NCBI RefSeq assembly: GCF_032911445.1
Contig: NZ_JAWJEJ010000001.1
Location: forward strand, 3,386,950-3,450,949
Length of the DNA stretch: 64,000 nucleotides
Direction of reading: 5' to 3'
DNA from: Sphingomonas sp. HF-S4
GTDB taxonomy: Bacteria; Pseudomonadota; Alphaproteobacteria; Sphingomonadales; Sphingomonadaceae
A model generated the notes under the pieces. It worked only from the letters and a program-made list of their open reading frames with translations, searched no databases and was not told where the DNA came from. The translations under genes and the position numbers were made by a program. Below are positions 32,703-40,937 of the stretch, piece by piece (positions within the stretch are counted from its first letter, which is position 1; each line of letters starts with the position of its first letter).

Positions 32703-33199
32703 ATTAGCGCGAACAAAACGGACGGGAGACTAGCTTGGGAGTGGAAGGCAGATACGCGCACCGGCCAAAGAAGCTTGCCGGATCCCAAGAACGGCAACGT
32801 TATGAACAAGAATGCCTGATCATTGTTCCGATGCACCGGCGTGGCATTAGTAGCATTCGACAGCACGAGCTACGACCGACAGGAAAAAGGCACAAAACAC
32901 CTCAAGATGACCTGAGGCGGTTCGGTTGTCGGTGCGCTAGTGCGGGAGCGGGAACTTTTGCTCTAATTTCAATGCCATAGGCTGGTTCGTCAAAGATCTA
33001 AGTTGCAACTCGATCTATGAGGTACCCCCAACTGTACAACCACAACCTTTTGGTAGTTGGCGGAAGACGTGCGGCTGCCGGTTGCGGCGCCCGAACACGT
33101 CGCCGCGGGGACCACCGCGGATACCAAGCGCCTTGCCTCACCGCCGAGCGGCCGGCGCGGCGTCGGGCGAAAGAAACCTTGCGCCGCAGAGCTACTGAA
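32703..33199. other. 497-base non-coding stretch at the island's left edge
   Basis: No convincing gene is seen. Short open frames here lack a ribosome site or recognisable sequence. The stretch holds the histidine-kinase upstream region (including GAACAA/TTGTTC arms at 32804-32809 and 32823-32828) and the decayed tRNA-fMet/terminator copy (32880-32960). Beyond that lies about 200 bases of unassigned DNA downstream of the 132-residue secreted-protein gene. Confidence 0.5.
32880..32960 (-). repeat. Decayed direct repeat of tRNA-fMet 3' end plus terminator (left att-like site)
   Basis: Compared with 63816-63900, this stretch shares the start CAGGAAAAxGGCACAAAA, the hairpin CCTCA...CTGAGGCGG, the block TTGTC-GGTG and then TGCGGGAGC-GG, which in the intact copy is the 3' acceptor/T-arm of tRNA-fMet. 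About three quarters of positions agree, with a few short gaps. Orientation is the same as the intact copy. It cannot encode a working tRNA. Best explained as the far attachment site of an old integrated element or a decayed second tRNA gene. Confidence 0.65.
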
Positions 33200-33598
33200 T
33201 TAACGCCTACGGCTGTTTGTTGCCGCGCGAACCCGCTCGTCAGCGGCGGTGAAGGAAGCGTTCGGGTTACCGCGCGGATCGTAATTTTCGTCGATACGAT
33301 TGCGAATGCGCGATTGAATACGATTTGGGACGCGGTTGCCCAACCGCGCCATCGGAACGATTCTCGCCGCCTCCGCCGCACTTGACCGCGTTTGCCGCTG
33401 CCCCACGCGCCCTGCAGCCGCATCCGGCACCACTGGTTGCGGCAAGACTATGTTGTCACCGCTGTCCTGTGCCGAGGAAAGGGGCACGGTCTGCGCATTC
33501 ACCTGGAGCGATCCGAAGCCCCCCAGGACCGGAATGAGGAACAGCACAATGCGCCAATAGCGACTGGGCCTGCCAAAGCTCGCTGCTACGATCTTCAT
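33200..33598 (-). CDS. Hypothetical secreted basic protein of the polysaccharide locus
   Basis: This 132-residue protein has a signal peptide at about 1-36 (VLGGFGSLQVNAQ cut). The mature part is Ala/Arg-rich with repeats RVPNRIQSRIRNRIDEN, probably an amphipathic helix, and ends NSRRR. It has no recognised domain. It is real rather than spurious because its ATG overlaps the stop of the 412-residue gene as ATGA (33598-33595), indicating coupled translation. Being the last gene of the Wza-Wzc transcript, it probably acts in export or surface attachment of the polymer. A positively charged secreted protein could bind an acidic polysaccharide, which is speculation. Confidence 0.6.
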   Translation of the reverse strand: MKIVAASFGRPSRYWRIVLFLIPVLGGFGSLQVNAQTVPLSSAQDSGDNIVLPQPVVPDAAAGRVGQRQTRSSAAEAARIVPMARLGNRVPNRIQSRIRNRIDENYDPRGNPNASFTAADERVRAATNSRRR

Positions 33599-34833
33599 AG
33601 TGGGCGCAATAGCACATGTTCGATCTGGCCGGACACCCCGGACACGGCGCTCGACGGCCGAACGATCAAACGAAGAACTTGTGCGGGGCAGGACTTATCC
33701 ACGGTAAAGGCGCCGGCAAAGCGGCCATTGTCTTGCGACGCATTAGGTACTGCTACGCGTCCCAACTCGCGCCCATCCGTACAGATGAGAACCCAGTACG
33801 GCGCGGATTGCGGCGTTTGCCCGATAACCGTGCTACGTCCCGCCAGTTGATACCGGCCAGGCGGCAGCAGTTGAAGCTGCTCCAGCACAATGCCGCCGAC
33901 TGTAGAAGGCGCGGAAAAGTCGAAGACGCCGCTCTTATCGGTGCGCTGGATGGTGGCGGTGAGGCCGAAGTCACTCATCCGCGGCGTCCAGTCGAAGGCG
34001 GTCGGCGCATCGAGTTGTTGCTCGAATTCCGCGTCGCGCGATTGGCGGCGATCCGCAGACGAACGAAGCGTCTGATAATATGCCCAGGCATCATTGAAAG
34101 CGTTGGCGGCGACGAGCGCATTAACCACCCCCGCCCGATCGACTTCCGGGACCGTGATCCGATTTGCGACCAGTAAGCGGAAGAAGTGCGCCGTGCGCCG
34201 CGGGTCCGGCCCCGACGTGCTCAGATACCGGATGAATGCTTCTCCCCACAGGGGGCGCCTAGCGAGGGTCGGCACCAGCACCTTGAAGATTGCAGGGTCG
34301 GAAACGGCGCCAGCGAGTACCGGAAACAGGAGATCAAAGGCTGGGGGCGACGTCCGGAGTGCAATGTCGTAGTGCCGGATCGCTAAGGGAACGTCGTCAT
34401 GTCGAACCGCGTCCTCGATCAGCCAGAGCTGGGTCAGAAGCTCTCGGCGAGAGAGCGCGTCCGAATGGACGAATAGCTTTTTTGCCTCTGCCGATCTGCC
34501 GCGAAGCTCTGCATCGAACGCCAATGTCGCGACCGCTGGCACTGCAAGTGGTTCATCAACGAGCGAGTCCCAAGCAATCCGGGCGGCTTTGTCGCGCTGA
34601 GCAGGCCCGCCATCGGCTGCCCAAAGCCTGTAGGCGAGCAAGGCACCGATACGTCCGTCGGACGGTGCGATTGCATACGCTTTTTCCGGCGAGCCCTTCG
34701 CCATCGCATAGCCCAGTGATTGCGTGATCGACAGGTAGCCGAGAGCGATCGCGATGGCCGCGATACCGCCGCGCAATACCCAGCTGCGATTCGATCGCGA
34801 TTGTTTATTGCGGGCGGCAGTGCGGCGTCTCAC
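33595..34833 (-). CDS. Hypothetical membrane-anchored protein next to Wzc
   Basis: This 412-residue protein has an N-terminal TM helix at about 20-40 after a basic tail (RRRTAARNKQSRSNR). Helical TPR-like repeats cover about 45-270 (AEAKKLFVHSDALSRRELL, then AIRHYDIAL). A C-terminal beta-rich domain (about 285-412) contains FDFSAPSTVGGIVLEQ and GRYQLAGRSTVIGQ, which looks like a carbohydrate-binding jelly roll. No family name is recognised. It starts 9 bases after the wzc stop and is coupled to the following small secreted protein. Periplasmic TPR proteins in Wzy-type loci often help assembly of the export complex (as AlgK does for alginate); a similar role here is an inference. Confidence 0.75.
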   Translation of the reverse strand: MRRRTAARNKQSRSNRSWVLRGGIAAIAIALGYLSITQSLGYAMAKGSPEKAYAIAPSDGRIGALLAYRLWAADGGPAQRDKAARIAWDSLVDEPLAVPAVATLAFDAELRGRSAEAKKLFVHSDALSRRELLTQLWLIEDAVRHDDVPLAIRHYDIALRTSPPAFDLLFPVLAGAVSDPAIFKVLVPTLARRPLWGEAFIRYLSTSGPDPRRTAHFFRLLVANRITVPEVDRAGVVNALVAANAFNDAWAYYQTLRSSADRRQSRDAEFEQQLDAPTAFDWTPRMSDFGLTATIQRTDKSGVFDFSAPSTVGGIVLEQLQLLPPGRYQLAGRSTVIGQTPQSAPYWVLICTDGRELGRVAVPNASQDNGRFAGAFTVDKSCPAQVLRLIVRPSSAVSGVSGQIEHVLLRPL

Positions 34834-34842
34834 AAAAGATCC

Positions 34843-37041
34843 CTAGCTCGTCTTCTCGCGGCCATAGCTATAGCCGTATTCGTAGCCGTAGCCGTAATGC
34901 GCTTTGCGAGCTTCGAACTTGGTGAGAACGCCGCCGAGGATGTGCGCATTGGCCGCCACCAACCGAGAAAGTGCAGTCTTGACGAGGCTCGAGCGGATCC
35001 CGTGCGATTCGACGGCGTAAACGACGCCTTCGACCCGACTGGCAATCAGCGGTGCATCGGCGAGGCCCATCACCGGCGGACTATCGATCACGACATGGTC
35101 GTAGACCTCCAGCAGACGCGCCAGCAATATCTTGAGGCGATCACCGGTCAGCAATTCCGCGGCGTTGGGCGGGATCGGCCCCGCCGACATGCCCGTGAAG
35201 CCCAGATCTCGCATCTCGAAGGTGAGTTGCGAAATGTCGTCCTGGCCCGCCAGGAAGTTGCTGAGGCCCCTCTCATGGCCCACGCCGCCCAAGTGGTGGA
35301 CCGAGGGCGAACGCATATCGCCATCAACGAGGATGACCTTCTTCTGTGCCCTGGCTAGCATAGTCGCGATCGCGAGGGAGGTCGTGGACTTGCCCTCAGC
35401 GGGTCGCGTCGACGTGACCGCAAGCGACCGAGGGACGCCATGCGCGGTGGTGAAGCCGAGGCTCGTCTGGATGGCGAGATAGGCATCGACGAGCTCGGAC
35501 TTGCGATCGAGCAGTGCGTCGCGAGGCTCGACGTCAACGACCTTGGGGACCGATCCCAGCAACGGCAGCCCGAGCCGTCGCTCGACTTCCACCGGATCCG
35601 CTATCGCTTCGTCCATCTGCTCTAGCGCGAAGGCAAGCCCAGTGCCCACAGCGACGCCCGCCAGCAAGGCCACCAGTAGATTGACGAGGAGGCGCGGACT
35701 GGATGGCTTCTGAGGGATATCCGCCGGATCGACGACAGCGACGTTGTTCGTACCGACGCCACCCGCGACACCGATCTCCTTGAAGCGCTGCAAGAGGCCG
35801 TCATACAAAGCGCGGTTGGTGTCGACCTCCTGCTGGTAGATGTTGTACTGGATGCTGCGGCGGCGCAGGTCGAGGTAATTGCCCTTCAATTGCTCGACGC
35901 GCGAGCGCAGCGAGTTCTCGCGCGCTTGTGCTTGGCTGTATTCAGCCTGGATGGAGCCGGAAACCCGGCCCTCCTCGCGCGCGATCGCGCGATCGAGCTG
36001 CGCGATCTGGGATTGGAGCGCGCGGGCAGTCGGGTAGCCGGGCTCGAATTGCACCATCAGGCGCTCATGTTCCGCCGCAGCCTCGGCGCGGCGCTGGCGA
36101 AGCGCGTTAATCGCTTGATTGCGCAAGGCTTCGCTGGACTGCCCGCCGCGTCCCGCCTGACGAACCCTCGCTTCAGCGTCGATCCGCGCAGCCGTCGCCT
36201 GCGACAGCGCCGTGTTCATCGCTGCCAGATCGTCGGCGATGATCGAGCGTTCTTGCGTAGAATTCTCGCCGCTTCCTTGGCTTGGCAGGTTGATGATGCG
36301 CTGCTGCTCCGCATAGGTGACGAGTTGCCGCTGTGAGTCGTCCAGGCGTTCCTTCGCCTGCCCAAGCTCGCGCTGCAGCAGGTTGCGGCCATAGGAGGTA
36401 GCCTGGACCTTGCGTTCGAGATTGGTCTGAACGAAGTTCTCCGCCCAGACGTTGGCCACGCGCGCCGAGAACTCGGCGTCGGGACTTGTGACGTTTATCT
36501 TGGCAAGCCGCGAAAGCCGCGTGGGATCGATGCTCACATGATCAAGGAGGACCTCGCCCGCGATCCGCTGGCGGGTTGCACGGCCCGCGGCGGCGTATCG
36601 GCCGTTTACTTCCTGGAATGCGGGATCATCTTGATTGACGCCGAAACGATCGAAGAAAAGCTTATCATCGACCAGTCGCAATTGCGTCGCCACGCGTTCG
36701 GCCAGAGTGCGCGAGCGCAGCAGGCCGTACTGAGTTTGATAGAACTCCTGATCGGCGAGGCTGGTTTCGCGCTCGACGCCTTGGAAATTCGTCACCTGAT
36801 TGGACTCGCGCGAAATCTCGAGCGTTAAAGTCGCCGTGTATTTCGGCGTCATCAAAAGGGTGAGTATCAGACCCAGGATCACGCAGGCCACGATCGAACC
36901 AAGGATCACGTAGCGCCAGCGCATCACTATACGCATATACTGGCGGATGATGGGCAGGGTCTCGCTGGAAGCTGAATTATCCGCAGGGATCAAGGACGCA
37001 GGCTGCGCAGCTAGACGAAGATTCGGACTGACGGGATTCAT
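34843..37041 (-). CDS. wzc: Wzc-type polysaccharide co-polymerase and tyrosine autokinase
   Basis: This 732-residue fused BY-kinase controls chain length and export of Wzy-made polysaccharide. TM1 is about 42-64. A large periplasmic coiled-coil Wzz/GNVR region includes the GNVR-like PQKPSSPRLLVN before TM2 (about 440-460). The cytoplasmic kinase has Walker A TSTRPAEGKSTTSLA, Walker A' VILVDGDMRSP and Walker B VVIDSPPVMGLAD. The C-terminal tail HYGYGYEYGYSYGREK has six tyrosines for autophosphorylation. Sphingan-type loci (gelC/gelE) split these functions; here they are one protein. wza lies 11 bases upstream. The matching phosphatase (Wzb) is not in the window. Confidence 0.94.
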   Translation of the reverse strand: MNPVSPNLRLAAQPASLIPADNSASSETLPIIRQYMRIVMRWRYVILGSIVACVILGLILTLLMTPKYTATLTLEISRESNQVTNFQGVERETSLADQEFYQTQYGLLRSRTLAERVATQLRLVDDKLFFDRFGVNQDDPAFQEVNGRYAAAGRATRQRIAGEVLLDHVSIDPTRLSRLAKINVTSPDAEFSARVANVWAENFVQTNLERKVQATSYGRNLLQRELGQAKERLDDSQRQLVTYAEQQRIINLPSQGSGENSTQERSIIADDLAAMNTALSQATAARIDAEARVRQAGRGGQSSEALRNQAINALRQRRAEAAAEHERLMVQFEPGYPTARALQSQIAQLDRAIAREEGRVSGSIQAEYSQAQARENSLRSRVEQLKGNYLDLRRRSIQYNIYQQEVDTNRALYDGLLQRFKEIGVAGGVGTNNVAVVDPADIPQKPSSPRLLVNLLVALLAGVAVGTGLAFALEQMDEAIADPVEVERRLGLPLLGSVPKVVDVEPRDALLDRKSELVDAYLAIQTSLGFTTAHGVPRSLAVTSTRPAEGKSTTSLAIATMLARAQKKVILVDGDMRSPSVHHLGGVGHERGLSNFLAGQDDISQLTFEMRDLGFTGMSAGPIPPNAAELLTGDRLKILLARLLEVYDHVVIDSPPVMGLADAPLIASRVEGVVYAVESHGIRSSLVKTALSRLVAANAHILGGVLTKFEARKAHYGYGYEYGYSYGREKTS

Positions 37042-37052
37042 TGTTGTAGGCC

Positions 37053-37763
37053 TTACTGCAGCACTGCAATCAGCGGCGCCGCGATGAGCGGCGATAGCGA
37101 CACGAGATCACGGAAAAGCCGGCGCTGCGGCGAGTCTCCAACGATGATGACATCGTTTGCGTACACCGCGGGATCGTCATACGCGCCGCGGCGAATGGCA
37201 GCGACATTGTAGAGGCCGGCCATGCGCCGCCCGTCCACGGTACGCAGGATCACGACATCATCCTGACGCGCGAATTCGGACATGCCCTTGGCCGACGCAA
37301 TCACGCGCATAAGCGTCATCTGGTTGGTTACGGGATAGAGGCCGGGCTCGACCACCTGACCGTCGATGGTGACGACCTGACTTACCGAGCTCTTGATGTT
37401 GATCGTCACTTGCGGATCGCGAACGTAGCGCGCGCGCAATCTCGTCTCGATCACTTGCGCGAGTTCCTGCGCCGTCGTCCCGCGTGCATCGATCGTGCCG
37501 GCCAACGGCATCGCGATACGCCCGCTGGCGTCGACCTGCATCTCGCGGCTGAGATCGGATATTCCGAACACGTCGACTTCAATGGTATCGAGCGGACCGA
37601 TCAAGGCCGGGCGATCGGCAGCCGTCAGGTCTCCCCGCCCGGGAGCAGGAAGCGCAGAACTGCCCTCCACAACGGAGAGGCTTCCGCTAGACCGGATAGG
37701 CTCCGGCCGGCCGCAACCTGAGACCGCGAGCGAAAGGCACACAACTATAATCGGAAGACGCAT
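37053..37763 (-). CDS. wza: Wza/GumB-type outer-membrane polysaccharide export lipoprotein
   Basis: This 236-residue lipoprotein has a signal with lipobox AVSGC (Cys16). The Poly_export domain spans about 50-130 (IGPLDTIEVDVFGISDLSREM, VDASGRIAMPLAGTI), and a SLBB domain follows (about 135-215, VTIDGQVVEPGLYPV). It is shorter than E. coli Wza (about 380), like GumB/GelD proteins that carry one SLBB domain. It forms the outer-membrane exit for the polymer with Wzc. The start ATG 37763 is chosen because the signal peptide begins there; no strong ribosome site is visible. Confidence 0.92.
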   Translation of the reverse strand: MRLPIIVVCLSLAVSGCGRPEPIRSSGSLSVVEGSSALPAPGRGDLTAADRPALIGPLDTIEVDVFGISDLSREMQVDASGRIAMPLAGTIDARGTTAQELAQVIETRLRARYVRDPQVTINIKSSVSQVVTIDGQVVEPGLYPVTNQMTLMRVIASAKGMSEFARQDDVVILRTVDGRRMAGLYNVAAIRRGAYDDPAVYANDVIIVGDSPQRRLFRDLVSLSPLIAAPLIAVLQ

Positions 37764-37801
37764 ACGCGAAAGAAATCCGCCAAATAAGGAAACCCCGCGT
37801 T

Positions 37802-39187
37802 CTATAGGTCTCGATGTTGCGCTGGTAAAGCCGCGAGCACCTTCGACGAAGCCCCCCGCGCGAGCCAAACCGCAGCGACGACAACGAATGCCATGAAGGT
37901 GGGAGTCCGCACTGGATAATCAAACGCGCTCGCCGCAAATATCAGCAGCAAAATGGCGGAACCCAGTCGTGCGAGCATCACCGGTTCGCCGGGAGCTGCG
38001 CGCCAGGCGCGAACGCTTGCAACCAGCCACCATCCGAGCGCAGCTCCCAGAAGCATGAGCGCGGGCAACCCACCGTCGAGAACGATCCCGAGAAAATCGT
38101 TATGCGCCTGATTGAAGTAGGTCGGCTTCAGCAATGCGAGCGGCTCGTGGATGCGGAACAAGGAGTCGAAGCCACCGAACCCCGAGCCTAACGGGAAATA
38201 CAGCTTGATCATCGAAACGATCGTCGGCATCGCGCGGGTCCGCAGATCCTCGTCGGCGTCAAGGATGATCAGACGGTTGATCGAAACGGCTCGATCGGCG
38301 GCAACGCTTAGCCAAATGAGCCCGGCGATCACTGCTACCGCCACTGCCAGCAGTGCTGGGAACACCCATTTAGGAGCTTGCCCCAAGCGCCGCTGCAATC
38401 TGCGGCCCACCAGCATCGCCGCTAGGACAAGGGCCAGCACGCCGAGAAGCACGCCACTGCGCGATCCGGTCGCCAGGATCATCAGCACGAATAGGAGAAC
38501 GAGGCCGATGGCGGTGGGGCCCCGCCACTTGAGCGCTTCTCTGTCCTGGAAGGCCCATACCGGCGCGAGCAGGCAGCCGATCGCGAGCAGCAGCGCGAAG
38601 TGATTGCGATTGGCGAAGATTCCGCTGACCAGCCCCGGCGTTTCGTTGATGAGCGGATTATTGAAGCGCGCGCCGGAGAACTGCAGGAGGCCGACGAGCA
38701 TCGCGGACACGATCATCGCGAGGAAGATCGTCGGCAACCATTGGCGCTCCTTTTGACCGAGTTGCGCAAGGAGGAGCAGCATCGCCACAGGTACCACCAG
38801 TGCCGCCAACGCATTGCGCGTCGCCCCCGGTGTCATCGTCCATGGGCGCCAAGGCGGAGACGCTGTGCCGGGTAGCAGGAGGATATCCCGGCCAGGCAGA
38901 GCCTGCCACCATGATGGCGGCAGCGGGATCAACTGTAGCAGCGGCAGGGCGATGGTCGCGAGCAGGAGCAACGCCACCGGCCAGGCCGGGCCGAAATCCG
39001 GACGTCGTCCGGCGAGCACTGCGGCGGCGATAATCGCCCATGCGGCGCCCCGAACCACGACCTGACCGAGGGCATCCCCTCGCGATGCACCGCCGGCAAA
39101 CCAGAGAACGGTTAGCAAGAGGAGTATCAAGGTCTGTGGCGCAACAGCGCCCAGGTCGGGCTGTCTCAGGGAACGTGCGAACGACAT
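37802..39187 (-). CDS. O-antigen ligase/polymerase-like membrane protein (Wzy_C)
   Basis: This 461-residue integral membrane protein has about 12 helices. The large periplasmic loop contains the Wzy_C/WaaL pattern: GLVSGIFANRNHFALLLA, then GSRSGVLLG, and downstream HNDFLGIVLDGG preceded by GSGFGGFDSLF. WaaL-like ligases and Wzy polymerases share this fold. Because a second, unrelated Wzy is encoded next to it, this protein could be the ligase that attaches the polymer to lipid A-core or another acceptor, or a second polymerase. The start ATG 39187 (MSFARSLRQPD) is used; the longer upstream frame adds 17 unlikely residues. It is 38 bases from wza. Confidence 0.85.
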   Translation of the reverse strand: MSFARSLRQPDLGAVAPQTLILLLLTVLWFAGGASRGDALGQVVVRGAAWAIIAAAVLAGRRPDFGPAWPVALLLLATIALPLLQLIPLPPSWWQALPGRDILLLPGTASPPWRPWTMTPGATRNALAALVVPVAMLLLLAQLGQKERQWLPTIFLAMIVSAMLVGLLQFSGARFNNPLINETPGLVSGIFANRNHFALLLAIGCLLAPVWAFQDREALKWRGPTAIGLVLLFVLMILATGSRSGVLLGVLALVLAAMLVGRRLQRRLGQAPKWVFPALLAVAVAVIAGLIWLSVAADRAVSINRLIILDADEDLRTRAMPTIVSMIKLYFPLGSGFGGFDSLFRIHEPLALLKPTYFNQAHNDFLGIVLDGGLPALMLLGAALGWWLVASVRAWRAAPGEPVMLARLGSAILLLIFAASAFDYPVRTPTFMAFVVVAAVWLARGASSKVLAALPAQHRDL

Positions 39188-39489
39188 CGTTCGGGGGTAA
39201 TCGATTGCCGGGACGAAGGGAAGCACACCCCCTCTCACGGCGGCGGTATGGCTGGTCGCATTCTTAGGTAGTTGGCTTAGGCCCCGCCTTCAGATCCTCG
39301 AGGCCCGCCTGCGCCGCTTTTCGCGATTTTCCGACTGACTGGAAATCCCGGGACAGGGGCGCGTGCGATGCTTGCGACCGCTGCATTGCCGTCCGGATGG
39401 CGCCCAGTCGGCGCGCTTCCTGGGCGGGGCCTCCATGATAGCGCCCTCGCCTATGCAGCGAGAATCGCGACATCGACTCAGAGATCAAC
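39188..39489. other. 302-base gap between wzy and the ligase-like gene
   Basis: No supported gene. A basic 74-codon frame (39488-39264, minus strand, TTG start; 69 codons from its ATG) follows the wzy stop closely, but it has no recognisable motif and its composition looks random. The region likely holds the promoter for the ligase-wza-wzc group. Confidence 0.4.
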
Positions 39490-40836
39490 CTAGCTTGTGG
39501 CGACCGCGGGCGTCGACTGCCTGTTCGCTCTCCGGGCGAAACGCTCGTTGTTCACCAGCAGCAATACGCCGATGATCCCGAAGGTCGGATACATGCTGCT
39601 CCATACCAAGATGCTGATCAAAAAAGACGTATAAACAAAACCGCAGAACACAACGTAAAAAGCCACACTCCAGGAGGCTCTACCATTACGCATCAAACTT
39701 ACGAATATAAGGTTACTTGCAAATCCTGCAAGATACATAAAAACGACAGAGCCTGCCAAACTAAAATCAGTTATAAGTCCGCGAAATATCGTATAGATAT
39801 TCGTCTGTAGAAACCAGCTATATTGAAAATACTCGTCATAATAACCTGGAGGAACCACCTTCGTCGACCCCAGAGCCTTAAAAAGCGACATGAATGTAAA
39901 GAAACCACCTGTCATTTCGTCGCTGGCATAAAAGACATGGGAATCGAAACCGATATACCAGCTAAACCAATCAGAAAATGCATATATGTGCGCGGAGGAA
40001 TAACTAACGAAGTTTCTGTACAGCGAAGAAGACAATTCGACCATGGCCGCGTCTTCATATAGCCCCCGCGACATAAACGAGATCGTCACGAAGGGCAAAA
40101 GCACCGCGAATCCGAGAGATGCACGGCTTATCGTGGCGATATCAATCAGTCGATTGTCGCCCGCGCGTAATCGGCGCACCAAGTAGCCGCCATAGAAAAT
40201 CGCGATGCATAGGAAGATCGTGCCTTTTGCTCCGGCAATCGTCATCAAGGCGAGTGAAGGCGCCATCGCCAGAGAAAGGATGCGCAACTTGCCGAGCAGC
40301 GTTCGATAGCCGGGGAACACCAGCCCCCCCAAGCCCACGGTAACGTATGTCGAGATATTGGAGATCTGCGCGAAGATATTCTCGACCGTGGATTCCGTAT
40401 ATCGGTCGACGATGAGGGCGCTCGACGTTTCAAAAAAGTTTGTGGACAATGCGGACAGCGTCACACCTTGAATAGAAAGGTGTACGGTAAGCGCTACCGC
40501 TGAAACACAAGCGAATATATAAAATGAAACCCGCAGAAGAGCACTATCGAACGGAGAAGAATCTTCGGCGTGCGTGGCGACTTTAATATTTTTCCATTTG
40601 GTACCGAACACCGGAATCGAAAATACGACACTCATCACAAGTATGTATAGAATCGCTAACGGGTTTACCGGTACGGAGAACGCCACCAGAAGCGGTATGA
40701 ACGTCAAAAAGAACCAACCGACGCACCATATGCAGGCTGGCGTCAACCAAGTACCCGAAACCTTCCGAGCCACATAGCCTACATACAATATGCCGCCGCT
40801 CAAAAGGATACTTACTAATTTTAGAGTCAATTCCAT
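39490..40836 (-). CDS. wzy: Wzy-type oligosaccharide repeat-unit polymerase
   Basis: This 448-residue inner-membrane protein has about 11-12 helices and a large periplasmic loop (about 235-345: SSSLYRNFVSYSSAHIYAFS, then GGFFTFMSLFKALG) with the tyrosine- and aromatic-rich composition of O-ag_pol_Wzy proteins. It would join lipid-linked repeats at the periplasmic face. As is usual for Wzy there is no conserved motif, so the call rests on topology and context. Its DNA is visibly richer in A+T than neighbours (many ATA, AAA and TTA codons), a sign of recent exchange of the polymerase gene. It is separated by 101 bases from the beta-helix gene upstream. Confidence 0.85.
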   Translation of the reverse strand: MELTLKLVSILLSGGILYVGYVARKVSGTWLTPACIWCVGWFFLTFIPLLVAFSVPVNPLAILYILVMSVVFSIPVFGTKWKNIKVATHAEDSSPFDSALLRVSFYIFACVSAVALTVHLSIQGVTLSALSTNFFETSSALIVDRYTESTVENIFAQISNISTYVTVGLGGLVFPGYRTLLGKLRILSLAMAPSLALMTIAGAKGTIFLCIAIFYGGYLVRRLRAGDNRLIDIATISRASLGFAVLLPFVTISFMSRGLYEDAAMVELSSSLYRNFVSYSSAHIYAFSDWFSWYIGFDSHVFYASDEMTGGFFTFMSLFKALGSTKVVPPGYYDEYFQYSWFLQTNIYTIFRGLITDFSLAGSVVFMYLAGFASNLIFVSLMRNGRASWSVAFYVVFCGFVYTSFLISILVWSSMYPTFGIIGVLLLVNNERFARRANRQSTPAVATS

Positions 40837-40937
40837 CGCGATTCGCTTTTAAGTTGGTCGCTCGCCGGGACTTCTGATGCTGCCGGGGCAGCAGATGGCT
40901 ATGGCTTGGAGGCCTGATCGAGAATGAGCAAGGTACA

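Noticed and set aside
32735..32980. 81-codon frame in the gap upstream of the histidine kinase
   Set aside because: It runs through the decayed tRNA/terminator repeat and has no recognisable product.
39264..39488. Basic 74-codon frame after wzy
   Set aside because: TTG start, no motif, composition looks random; counted as intergenic.
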